Below, piece after piece: positions 1 to 7,542 of a DNA stretch of 43,324 bases. Within the stretch, counting starts at the first letter, position 1. Every line of letters starts with the position of its first letter. The notes beneath the pieces were generated by a model. It saw only the letters and a program-made list of their open reading frames with translations, did not search any database and had not been told where the DNA came from. Source of the DNA: Chloroflexota bacterium (lineage in GTDB: Bacteria; Chloroflexota; Anaerolineae; Anaerolineales; Anaerolineaceae); assembly GCA_029556265.1 (NCBI GenBank), contig JAKQFH010000018.1:1-43324 (forward strand), read 5' to 3'. The translations under genes were made by a program, and so were the position numbers.

Positions 1-18
1 TTCATAAGTTTGCAGCAT
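1..18 (-). CDS. start of an unidentified gene running off the left edge
   Basis: On the minus strand an ATG at 18 follows a good Shine-Dalgarno stretch (GGAGTGAGG, overlapping the stop codon of the phosphoesterase gene) and opens a frame of six residues, MLQTYE, before the window ends. The position, four bases after the upstream stop codon, suggests translational coupling with the phosphoesterase gene. Too little is visible to name a product. Confidence 0.45.
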
Positions 19-22
19 TTCC

Positions 23-517
23 TCACTCCTTCAGCTCATAGGGGCTGAGCAGGTCCGCTTCGATATCCAGCACGGCAAAACTGTGCGGCTTGAGCCAGTC
101 TCCCAGCGCCCCGGGGTTAATCAGGCGCGTGCTCCCCACCCGTTTATCCTCAAACAGGTGCGAATGCCCGCGCAGGACGTAATCATAATTCCCGCTCTCA
201 AGGGCGCGATTAAGCGGTTCCGCGAAGTTCCCGTGAATAACAAAAAAACGTTTGCCGTCAAGCGTGAACTCCAGAGCTCTATCCGCCCGGCTTTCGGGGT
301 TCATCTGCTGCAGGCTGAGCGCGATGGCGCCGCTGGCGATATCGCCGTTCCCAAAGGCATAAAAAACCCGGAACCCGCGCAAGTGCCGGCACATGGCAAA
401 GTCCGTCAGGTCGCCGCAGTGCACAAGCGTAGAAACATTCTGCCCGCGCAGGATCTCAAGCGCGCGGATCAGCCAGGATTCCTTGTTGTGCGTGTCGCTG
501 ATTATCCCGATTTTCAC
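23..517 (-). CDS. YfcE/MJ0936-type metallophosphoesterase
   Basis: A 164-residue single-domain calcineurin-like phosphoesterase of the YfcE/MJ0936 family, which hydrolyses phosphodiesters using two metal ions; the cellular substrate is not known. The metal-binding motifs appear in order: D8-x-H10, G35-D36, G56-N57-G58-D59, H95-G-N and G117-H-S-H120. The GTG start at 517 was chosen because AGGGAG lies six bases upstream and the family starts directly at this beta strand. The ATG at 601 would add 28 unrelated residues and run into the promoter region of the divergent gene. Length is normal for the family. It is probably cotranscribed with the gene leaving the left edge. Confidence 0.88.
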   Translation of the reverse strand: MKIGIISDTHNKESWLIRALEILRGQNVSTLVHCGDLTDFAMCRHLRGFRVFYAFGNGDIASGAIALSLQQMNPESRADRALEFTLDGKRFFVIHGNFAEPLNRALESGNYDYVLRGHSHLFEDKRVGSTRLINPGALGDWLKPHSFAVLDIEADLLSPYELKE

Positions 518-557
518 ATCCGTCTCCCTTGTCCGCTCAATAATTAATCCACCACAA

Positions 558-587
558 TTGTATCTATTGATTCTCATATGGTAAAAT
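558..587 (+). promoter_or_regulatory. putative promoter of the TPR protein gene
   Basis: TTGTAT (558-563) and TAAAAT (582-587) are separated by 18 bp in the intergenic region between divergent genes. The -10 is preceded by ATGG, giving an extended -10 character. Transcription would begin about 35 bases before the chosen ATG at 629. Seen by eye only. Confidence 0.4.
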
Positions 588-628
588 CGGATTGCAAACA
601 TTCAGTTAGATCAGGCGGAGCTGGCATT

Positions 629-1576
629 ATGACGACATCCCTCGAGCAAGGCATAGAAGCCGCAAAATCCGGGCAAATGGAACAGGCTCTGGCACACCTG
701 AAAGACGCCATCGTTGAAGAGCCGACCAACGCGGACGTGTGGGTTTGGCTGGCTGCCATCATCGAGGACGAAAGCAAGCAAACCATTTTCCTCAAAAAAG
801 CGCTTGAACTCGACCCCTCCAACCGTCCCGCCCAGCGCGGGCTGGCGTTCATCGAACGCAAAAAATACATTCCGCCCAAACCCGGTGAAAAACTCTCGGA
901 TTACACCCGCCCAATTGGCATCTTCAAAGCCGCTCCCGCCCAAATACACATGGACCCGGAGCCGGAGGCTGCCCCCACGGTGGAGCCTGAGCCAGAACCG
1001 CCAACCCCGGGCGATGCCCAAACAGCAGCCGCCGAAGAAACGCCAGCTTCAAGCCCCTCCGCGGAGGAGGCACCCAAAGAGGAGAGCCCGCGTCCCGGCA
1101 AGTCAGTCAAGACCAAGGTCTGGCTGGATGTGGTCTTGTACGGGGTAACCCTGATGGTCTTTATTGTGATTGGCATCCTGATTGGAACAACGCTCCTGAA
1201 TGTGAACATCCCCTTCCTGACGAAACCTACGCCGGTCCTGACTGTATTTCCGGAGCATGAAGGCGTTTTCCTGTTCCAAAACGGCGAATACACCGAGATG
1301 GCGCTGAACCTGAACCTGCCCAAGGAAGAAACCGGTATCCCGGTAACCAAACAAACCCAGCCCGAATTGGTGGTGAACAACCAGGTAATCAGTCTGGAAC
1401 GTTTGCAGCTGCTGGATGAGGGCGGCTTGCCGGTAGCGTTTACGACCCGCCCGGTTAAAGATAATATCCATCTGCTCGTTCCCCAGGAAACATTAGCGCC
1501 AGGCCGATACTGCATTGTCTTTACGCTGAACGCAGACCGAAATGAGGCTCTTTATTGGTGTCTGCGTGTTGAGTAA
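629..1576 (+). CDS. TPR-repeat protein with one membrane segment and an outside domain
   Basis: A 315-residue protein. The N-terminus (about residues 1-85) has two tetratricopeptide-like helical repeats, recognisable by the pattern of Ala/Gly/Leu and the ALELDPSNRPAQRGLAFIE stretch. A Pro/Glu/Ala-rich linker (about 100-155) follows, then one strongly hydrophobic membrane segment (about 164-192) and a roughly 120-residue C-terminal domain with no family I recognise. The topology suggests TPRs in the cytoplasm and the C-terminal domain outside. ATG 629 is preferred over ATG 578 because GGCGGAG sits eight bases upstream. Such TPR plus membrane-anchor proteins are common in Anaerolineae but of unknown role. 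NfnAB follows 50 bp downstream; a functional link is not evident. Confidence 0.8.
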   Translation: MTTSLEQGIEAAKSGQMEQALAHLKDAIVEEPTNADVWVWLAAIIEDESKQTIFLKKALELDPSNRPAQRGLAFIERKKYIPPKPGEKLSDYTRPIGIFKAAPAQIHMDPEPEAAPTVEPEPEPPTPGDAQTAAAEETPASSPSAEEAPKEESPRPGKSVKTKVWLDVVLYGVTLMVFIVIGILIGTTLLNVNIPFLTKPTPVLTVFPEHEGVFLFQNGEYTEMALNLNLPKEETGIPVTKQTQPELVVNNQVISLERLQLLDEGGLPVAFTTRPVKDNIHLLVPQETLAPGRYCIVFTLNADRNEALYWCLRVE

Positions 1577-1626
1577 AAACCATTTGTCCGAAAACCCCAA
1601 TCGCTTTTCCCCGGAGGCTGAATTCA

Positions 1627-3948
1627 ATGACTGTTGATTCCCTGGGAGTGTCCATCCCATTAAGCCACTTTGATTATTCCAGGCACGGCACGATAGTTGC
1701 CAAAGAAATCCTGGCAGAGCGCGTCGCCCGCTATGAAGTTTACGCGCCGCTTATCGCCCAAAAAGCCAAACCAGGTCAGTTTGTCATCTTACGTCTGACC
1801 GAGGATGGTGAACGCGTCCCGCTGACTATCGTAAACCACGACGCGCGGCGGGGCACAATCACGCTGATTGTGCAAGCGGTGGGGAAAAGCACCGAATACC
1901 TGGACAGCCTGCCCATCGGGGAACAAATCCTGGACGTCCTCGGTCCGCTTGGAAACCCATCGGAAATTAAATATTTCGGCAGGGTGTTGGTGGTTGGCGG
2001 CGGAGTGGGCACCGCGGTGGCTTATCCAGTCGCCAAAGCCTTGAAGGAAGCCGGTAATCACGTCACCGCGGTCGTGGGCGCGCGCAATAAGGCATTGGTA
2101 ATCCTGAAACAGGAACTGGAACAGGTGGCGGACGAGTTGTTTATCACCACCGACGACGGCTCGTATGGTTTTCACGGCTTCGTGACTGACCAACTGAAGC
2201 AGCTGCTTGGGAATGGAAACACATACCAATACGCGCTGGCAGTCGGGCCTCTGCCAATGATGCGCGCCGTCACTGAAGTCACCCGCCCGTACGGCATCCC
2301 CACCACCGTCAGCCTGAACCCGATTATGGTAGACGGTACGGGCATGTGCGGCGGCTGCCGCGTTTTGGTTGGGGATAAGGTGCGCTTCACCTGCGTGGAA
2401 GGTCCGGAATTCGACGGACATCTGGTAGATTTCGACTCACTCAATAATCGCAACCGCGCCTATAACCACCTGGAAAACTGCCGGTTGGATGAGCGCTTGG
2501 CTGTGCTTGAAACTGTCCCGGAAGAAATTGTCAGTTCGCCCCGCGCCCGTCAGGCGATGCCGGAACTGCCGGTGGCTGTGCGTGTCCGCAATTTTGAGGA
2601 GGTCGCGCTGGGGTTTACCGATGAGTTAGCCCGCAAAGAGGCTGAACGCTGCCTGCAGTGTAAGAATCCCAAATGCGTGGCCGGCTGCCCGGTCTCCGTG
2701 CAAATCCCTCACTTCATCCAACTCATCGTTTCGGGTGATATTGCCGCCGCCGGACTTCTGATTAAAGAGGATAATTCCCTGCCCGGGGTATGTGGACGGG
2801 TGTGCCCACAAACGGAGCAGTGCGAAGGCGCTTGCATCCTCAACAAAAAAGGCGAGCCGGTCGCGATTGGCGCCCTGGAGCGCTATGTCACCGATTACCT
2901 CGACGCGCACCCTGTCCCGAAAGCGCCCGCGGCAGTTCAACCCAGCGGGCATAAAGTCGCTTTGGTGGGCAGCGGGCCAGCCTGCCTGAGCTGCGCCGGG
3001 GACCTGGTCAAAGCCGGCCACGATGTGACGGTTTTCGAAGCCTTTCATGATTTTGGCGGCGTGCTGCGCTACGGCATCCCGGAATTCCGCCTGCCCAAAG
3101 CGATTGTGAGTAAAGAAGTGCAGCAGCTTTCAGACCTGGGCGTGAAGTTCGTCCCGGATGTGCTCATCGGCGCGACCAAAACAGTGCAGGACCTTATGCA
3201 GCTGGACAATTTTGAAGCCGTTTTTATTGGCACCGGCGCGGGGCTGCCCAACTTCCTGAACATTCCCGGAGAAAGCCTGGTTGGCATCTACTCCGCCAAC
3301 GAATTCCTGACCCGCGTAAACCTGATGAAAGCCTACCTGTATCCGCAGGTGGACACACCCATTTTAAATCTGCAAGGCAAGCGCGTCGCTGTCATCGGCG
3401 GTGGAAATACCGCCCTGGATTCCGCCCGGGTCGCTTTGCGGCTTGGCGCGGCCGAGGTTTCCATAATCTATCGGCGCAGCGAAGCTGAAATGCCCGGGCG
3501 TTACGAAGAAATACAGCACGCGAAAGCGGAAGGGGTTCGCTTCGAATTTTTGCGCAACCCGCTTGAATTTTTTGGCAGCCCGCAGGGCTGGCTGCTTGGG
3601 GTCCGCCTGATCCGGATGGAACTGGGTGAACCGGACGAAAGTGGCCGGCGGCGCCCCATCCCGGTGGCAGGTTCGGAATATGAAATGCCCATTGATGTGG
3701 CTGTGGTGGCAATTGGCAACGGCTCCAATCCGATTATCCAGCGCACCACCCCAAACCTGGAATTTAACCGCTGGGGCAATATCGTGGTCGACCCGGACAC
3801 GATGGCAACCTCCATCCCCGGGGTTTACGCTGGCGGGGATATCGTCACAGGCGGAGCAACGGTCATCCTGGCAATGGGAGCCGGCCGCAAGGCGGCTGCT
3901 GCCATAGATCGTTTTCTGGCGGAAAAAGACGCCCAAAAAGGCAATTGA
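1627..3948 (+). CDS. fused NfnA-NfnB (ferredoxin:NADP oxidoreductase / GltD-like) flavoprotein
   Basis: A 773-residue chain joining two proteins that are separate in Thermotoga. Residues about 1-290 are the NfnA/SudB type: FAD site around RVPLTIV, NAD-binding GGGVGTA, and a [2Fe-2S] segment with D236, C241, C244 and C256. Known NfnA proteins use an unusual Asp plus three Cys as cluster ligands, which fits. Residues about 310-773 are the NfnB/GltD type: two 4Fe-4S Cys groups (CLQCKNPKCVAGC; CGRVCPQTEQCEGAC), an FAD GxGPA motif, YRRSEAEMPGR and an NADP-binding GGGNTALDSA. The first FAD motif reads GSGPAC where the family has GSGPAG. Likely role: electron bifurcation between NADH, ferredoxin and NADP. 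Databases often name such fusions 'dihydroorotate dehydrogenase B / glutamate synthase', but no gltB or pyrD partner lies nearby. A CGGAGG Shine-Dalgarno precedes the ATG. Confidence 0.9.
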   Translation: MTVDSLGVSIPLSHFDYSRHGTIVAKEILAERVARYEVYAPLIAQKAKPGQFVILRLTEDGERVPLTIVNHDARRGTITLIVQAVGKSTEYLDSLPIGEQILDVLGPLGNPSEIKYFGRVLVVGGGVGTAVAYPVAKALKEAGNHVTAVVGARNKALVILKQELEQVADELFITTDDGSYGFHGFVTDQLKQLLGNGNTYQYALAVGPLPMMRAVTEVTRPYGIPTTVSLNPIMVDGTGMCGGCRVLVGDKVRFTCVEGPEFDGHLVDFDSLNNRNRAYNHLENCRLDERLAVLETVPEEIVSSPRARQAMPELPVAVRVRNFEEVALGFTDELARKEAERCLQCKNPKCVAGCPVSVQIPHFIQLIVSGDIAAAGLLIKEDNSLPGVCGRVCPQTEQCEGACILNKKGEPVAIGALERYVTDYLDAHPVPKAPAAVQPSGHKVALVGSGPACLSCAGDLVKAGHDVTVFEAFHDFGGVLRYGIPEFRLPKAIVSKEVQQLSDLGVKFVPDVLIGATKTVQDLMQLDNFEAVFIGTGAGLPNFLNIPGESLVGIYSANEFLTRVNLMKAYLYPQVDTPILNLQGKRVAVIGGGNTALDSARVALRLGAAEVSIIYRRSEAEMPGRYEEIQHAKAEGVRFEFLRNPLEFFGSPQGWLLGVRLIRMELGEPDESGRRRPIPVAGSEYEMPIDVAVVAIGNGSNPIIQRTTPNLEFNRWGNIVVDPDTMATSIPGVYAGGDIVTGGATVILAMGAGRKAAAAIDRFLAEKDAQKGN

Positions 3949-3949
3949 T

Positions 3950-5332
3950 ATGCCAAAAATCGTATGTTTAGGCGCGGGCAGCTTTTCCTTTGGTTTAAGC
4001 ACCCTTTTAACTCTGCTGCAAAGCCCCACCTTGCGCGGGAGTGAAATCGCGCTGGTGGACATCAACCCCGAGTCGCTCGATCTGAGCGCCCGACTGGCAG
4101 GCTGGCTGAATGAAAGCTGGGACTGCGGCAAGATTATCAGCGTGCATTCCAATCACAAAGAGGCTCTCCCCGGCGCGGACTTTGTCATCAGCGCGATAGA
4201 AGTGCAGCCTCGCGAGGCGTTGTGGCGCAAGGATTTTGAACTGACCCTCAAATACGGGCTTCGCCAGCCGTATGCCGAAAACGGCGGACCCGGCGGCTTC
4301 GCGCATGCCGCCCGCAATGTCAACACCGTTTTGGAAATCGCCAGGGACATGGAAACCGCCTGCCCCGAAGCCTGGCTGATCAACTTTACCAACCCAATGC
4401 ACCGGCTGTGCTATCTGGTGAACCAATACTCACGCATTAAAGTAGTTGGATTATGCCACCAGCTCGCCGCGGGCTACGCCATGGCTGCCAAAGCCCTGGC
4501 CCCCGTGCTGGGTTTCAGCGGGGCGGAGGCTTTCGTCAGCACGCACGCGGACCCATGCAATCACTATCCGATGGCGAATATGGCCCTTCAGGGGATGGAA
4601 CGGCTTAAGATTACAGCCGCGGGTTTGAATCATTTTACCTGGATGCTCGCCCTGCAAGACCGCCGCTCGGGTGAGGACCTTTATCCGCTCTTCCGACGCG
4701 AGTGGCAGAAGCTCCCGGCAAATTTTGAGCCGCTTACCCGGGATATTTTTGACATTTTCAAGCTCTTCCCCATCCCTGGCGACGAACACCTGGATGAATA
4801 CCTGCCCTGGCTCACCAGCGCCGCGCATAAAGCGTGGGAGCGCTATGACCTCTCCCTGTACGACTGGACGCTGTTCGAACAGCTGCGCCAGGCTCAGTGG
4901 CGGCAGGTCTCTGAGTGGATCGCGAACCGGGATCTGAATGAAACCCTCACCGAACCCGTCAGCGAGGGCGCCGTGGAACTGATTGAAAGCTTAGTGACGG
5001 GTGTTCCGCTTTACTGGGAGGCATTGAACATTCCCAACCGGGGATTAATCCATGGGCTGCCAGAAAACGCGATTGTTGAAGTTCCGGGGACCGTTTCAAA
5101 GGACGGCATCCAAGGCGAAGGTGTGTGCGCGCTGCCGCAAGGCATCCTGGAACTGCTTCACCGCGAGGTGAGCGCCAGCCAGTTGTGCATTGACGCGGTT
5201 GTTCTTGGGGACAGGGATTTGGCCTTGCAGAGCTTACTGCTTGACCCGGTCGTGGACGATATCGGCACCGCGCGCCTGATTTTGAATGATATCCTGGAGA
5301 CAAACCGTACCTGGCTGCCCCAATTTCACTAA
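3950..5332 (+). CDS. GH4-family NAD-dependent glycosidase
   Basis: A 460-residue glycoside hydrolase family 4 protein. This family uses NAD and a divalent metal to cleave glycosides by an oxidation-elimination route. Visible features: an N-terminal Rossmann motif (LGAGSFSFG, residues about 6-14), the ENGGPGG signature with following HAARN, a metal-ligand pair C169-H170 in LCHQ, and H228 in GLNHF. Substrate (alpha-glucoside, alpha-galactoside, glucuronide or a phosphorylated sugar) cannot be told from sequence alone. The start codon lies one base after the NfnAB stop, so the two are translationally coupled; sharing an operon with an NADP/NADH enzyme is notable but may be incidental. Length is normal for the family. 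Confidence 0.85.
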   Translation: MPKIVCLGAGSFSFGLSTLLTLLQSPTLRGSEIALVDINPESLDLSARLAGWLNESWDCGKIISVHSNHKEALPGADFVISAIEVQPREALWRKDFELTLKYGLRQPYAENGGPGGFAHAARNVNTVLEIARDMETACPEAWLINFTNPMHRLCYLVNQYSRIKVVGLCHQLAAGYAMAAKALAPVLGFSGAEAFVSTHADPCNHYPMANMALQGMERLKITAAGLNHFTWMLALQDRRSGEDLYPLFRREWQKLPANFEPLTRDIFDIFKLFPIPGDEHLDEYLPWLTSAAHKAWERYDLSLYDWTLFEQLRQAQWRQVSEWIANRDLNETLTEPVSEGAVELIESLVTGVPLYWEALNIPNRGLIHGLPENAIVEVPGTVSKDGIQGEGVCALPQGILELLHREVSASQLCIDAVVLGDRDLALQSLLLDPVVDDIGTARLILNDILETNRTWLPQFH

Positions 5333-5385
5333 TCCAGCCAGAATCCATGGCAGGTTGAAAACGCGCTCACCCATTCATGGTTTAA

Positions 5386-5415
5386 TTGACGCGTTGGACC
5401 ATTTGTGGTAATAAT
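5386..5415 (+). promoter_or_regulatory. promoter of the cold-shock gene
   Basis: TTGACG (5386-5391) and AATAAT (5410-5415) with an 18-bp spacer. Transcription from about 5422 would give a leader of roughly 93 nt, in line with the long leaders of cold-shock genes. Confidence 0.6.
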
Positions 5416-5430
5416 CAGATTACTCCGGCT

Positions 5431-5465
5431 GTTTCAGGTCTATGCATAACAATCCCATCTGAAAC
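5431..5465 (+). other. inverted repeat in the cold-shock gene leader
   Basis: GTTTCAG (5431-5437) and CTGAAAC (5459-5465) form a perfect 7-bp stem with a 21-nt loop just downstream of the predicted transcription start. Long structured leaders that control translation at low temperature are known for cspA; whether this one does so is inference. Confidence 0.4.
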
Positions 5466-5514
5466 GACTTCGAGAACATATTGGTTGTATTTAGTCACGG
5501 AGGATTAAAAAGGT

Positions 5515-5733
5515 ATGTCAGAACGGGAAAAAGGCAAGGTAAAATGGTTTGATTCCGCCAAAGGCTTTGGCTTTATTGCCCGCGGCAACGGCGAAAAAGA
5601 CGTTTTTGTGCACTTCAGTGCCATCATCGGAGATGGTTATAAAACCCTCAAAGAGAACGACACCGTCGAATTCAGCGTTGCTCAGGGTCCAAAAGGAGCT
5701 CAGGCTCAGGACGTAAAAGTCATCACCGAGTAA
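5515..5733 (+). CDS. CspA-type cold-shock protein
   Basis: A 72-residue single cold-shock domain that binds single-stranded RNA and DNA. RNP1 is KGFGFI (residues 16-21) and RNP2 is VFVHF (30-34), with the aromatic W11 and F12 at the expected places. ACGGAGG lies 11 bases before the ATG and a second purine run, AAAAAGG, is closer still. It forms a single-gene transcription unit with its own promoter, hairpin leader and terminator. Gene paralogue (A, B, D) cannot be assigned. Confidence 0.95.
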   Translation: MSEREKGKVKWFDSAKGFGFIARGNGEKDVFVHFSAIIGDGYKTLKENDTVEFSVAQGPKGAQAQDVKVITE

Positions 5734-5753
5734 TCAGAAAACAGTAATAAGAA

Positions 5754-5782
5754 CCGGTCTGGTTATGCAGACCGGATTTTTA
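5754..5782 (+). terminator. rho-independent terminator of the cold-shock gene
   Basis: CCGGTCTG (5754-5761) pairs perfectly with CAGACCGG (5768-5775) around a 6-nt loop, followed by ATTTTTAATTT. It lies just past the end of convergent ettA and could also slow minus-strand transcription, though the T-run on that side is weak. Confidence 0.85.
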
Positions 5783-5784
5783 AT

Positions 5785-7461
5785 TTAATTGCGGGTCAAG
5801 CCGCGATAAGCGGCGCGGCCGAAACCCACCTTGTCCAATCCAAACCGGGCAATCTGATCCGCTTCAAAGTCCGACCAATTACCCAGGAATAAACGCGGCT
5901 TGCCTTCGTGTCCTAAAGCCAGGATATGGGTGCTGATGCGGTCCAGAAACCAGCGGTCATGGCTGACGACGACCGCGCAGCCGGCGAAATTCTCAAGGGC
6001 TTCTTCCAGCGAGCGCAGGGTGTTCACATCCAGGTCGTTGGTGGGTTCATCCAGCAGGAGAACGTTCGCGCCAGCTGTCAGCGTGCGCGCCAAAAAAACC
6101 CGGTTCCGTTCTCCACCGGATAAGTGGCTGACAGTTTTTTGTTGGTCAGAGCCGGTAAAGTTGAATGAGGCGCAGTAAGCCCGACCATTAACGGTCATAT
6201 CCCCCAATTGCAGGTTATCCGCGCCGCCTGTAATCGCCTGAAACACCGTCAGGTCGCCGTCCAATGTGCGGGATTGATCAGCGTAAGCCAGCTTCACGGT
6301 CTCTCCCAGACGGATTGTGCCCGAGTCCGGGGTTTCCAACCCGGCAATCATCTTGATTAACGTGGATTTACCAGCTCCGTTGGGGCCAATAACACCAACA
6401 ATAGAACCCGGCGGAACACTGATGCTCAGGTCTTCAATCAGTTGGCGGTCTCCATAACCTTTGTTGACGCCTTCAAGCTCGATGACCACATTTCCCAGCC
6501 GCGGTCCGGAGGGAATGTAAATTTCCAGGTCTTTCCGCTCTTTTTCATATTCCTGGGAAAGTAATTTTTCGTAGGCGGTTACGCGGGCTTGCCCCTTGGA
6601 TTGGCGCGCCTTCGGAGACATGTGAATCCACTCCAACTCGCGCTGCAAGGTGCGCTGTCTTTTGGTTTCTGTCTTTTCTTCTACGCGCAATCGTTCCTCT
6701 TTTTGGGCTAACCAGCTTGAATAATTACCTTTCCAGGGAATGCCGTATCCACGATCCAATTCCAGAATCCAGCCGGCAACGTTATCCAGAAAATAGCGGT
6801 CATGCGTTACCGCGATGACGGTTCCTTTATAATTTTGCAGGTGGCGCTCCAACCAGGCAACGGATTCCGCGTCCAGGTGATTGGTGGGTTCATCCAGCAG
6901 CAGAATATCCGGCTCGGTCAGGAGCAGTCGGGTCAGCGCCACGCGCCGCTTTTCTCCGCCAGAGAGCACCCTGATGGGCGTGTCCCCCGGCGGGCAGTTC
7001 AGCGCGCCCATCGCCAGCTTGAGGTTGCTTTCCAGATTCCAGGCATCCACGTGTTCCAGTGCGTCCGTCAGGCGCGCCTGTTCAGCGATAAGTTTGTCAA
7101 AATCCGCGTCAGGGTCGGAAAAGCCCTCATTCACGCGGTCGTACTCCGCCAACAAATCCACAATCGGCTGAACGCCTTCCCGGATGACGTCCAAAACGGT
7201 CTTGCTCTCGTCGAGCTGCGGCTCCTGGTCTAACATCCCGACGCTGTAGCCTTTTGAAATAGCAATTTCGCCGATGTAGTCGGGATCTTTACCAGCCATA
7301 ATGCGCAGAAGCGTGGATTTTCCGGAGCCATTCAAGCCCAAAACGCCAATTTTCGCGCCGTAATAAAAACCGAGTGAGATATCCCTTAAGACCTGTTTAT
7401 TAGGCGGGTATATCCTCCCCACGCGCACCATTGAATAAATCACCTGGGTATCAGAAGGCAT
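5785..7461 (-). CDS. ettA: ABC-F translation factor EttA
   Basis: A 558-residue soluble ABC-F protein with two ATPase domains and no membrane segments. First domain: Walker A GLNGSGKST (42-50), signature LSGGEKRRVAL, Walker B LLLDEPTNHLD. Second domain: GPNGAGKST, LSGGERNRVFL, LLLDEPTNDLD. The charged linker between them and the short arm match EttA, which binds the ribosomal E site and gates the first peptide bond according to energy charge. Length (about 555 in E. coli) and sequence style support EttA rather than Uup or antibiotic-resistance ABC-F types. AAGGAG lies upstream of the ATG. It is the only gene in its transcription unit. Confidence 0.93.
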   Translation of the reverse strand: MPSDTQVIYSMVRVGRIYPPNKQVLRDISLGFYYGAKIGVLGLNGSGKSTLLRIMAGKDPDYIGEIAISKGYSVGMLDQEPQLDESKTVLDVIREGVQPIVDLLAEYDRVNEGFSDPDADFDKLIAEQARLTDALEHVDAWNLESNLKLAMGALNCPPGDTPIRVLSGGEKRRVALTRLLLTEPDILLLDEPTNHLDAESVAWLERHLQNYKGTVIAVTHDRYFLDNVAGWILELDRGYGIPWKGNYSSWLAQKEERLRVEEKTETKRQRTLQRELEWIHMSPKARQSKGQARVTAYEKLLSQEYEKERKDLEIYIPSGPRLGNVVIELEGVNKGYGDRQLIEDLSISVPPGSIVGVIGPNGAGKSTLIKMIAGLETPDSGTIRLGETVKLAYADQSRTLDGDLTVFQAITGGADNLQLGDMTVNGRAYCASFNFTGSDQQKTVSHLSGGERNRVFLARTLTAGANVLLLDEPTNDLDVNTLRSLEEALENFAGCAVVVSHDRWFLDRISTHILALGHEGKPRLFLGNWSDFEADQIARFGLDKVGFGRAAYRGLTRN

Positions 7462-7494
7462 ACAAACTCCTTATTGCGATTATTTGCTGTCCGT

Positions 7495-7523
7495 ATTGTA
7501 ACAAACCCGCTGAAGAAACCCAA
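7495..7523 (-). promoter_or_regulatory. promoter of ettA
   Basis: Read on the minus strand: TTGGGT (7523-7518) and TACAAT (7500-7495) with a 17-bp spacer. The -35 overlaps the hairpin that ends the upstream membrane-protein gene. Confidence 0.5.
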
Positions 7524-7542
7524 CCTCCGGGTTTAGGGTTGG
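7513..7542 (-). terminator. possible terminator of the GT-C-like gene
   Basis: On the minus strand CCAACC (7542-7537) pairs with GGTTGG (7525-7520), followed by GTTTCTT. The stem overlaps the stop codon of the gene at 7533. The stem is short, so this is tentative. Confidence 0.35.

Noticed and set aside
518-601. N-terminal extension of the phosphoesterase to ATG 601
   Set aside because: It would cover the promoter region of the divergent gene, and a GTG with a good ribosome site at 517 fits the family start.
1627-3948. Glutamate synthase small subunit or dihydroorotate dehydrogenase electron-transfer subunit
   Set aside because: Each half matches one of these by fold, but neither gltB nor pyrD is nearby, and the Asp plus three Cys cluster pattern with the A-B order fits NfnAB better.
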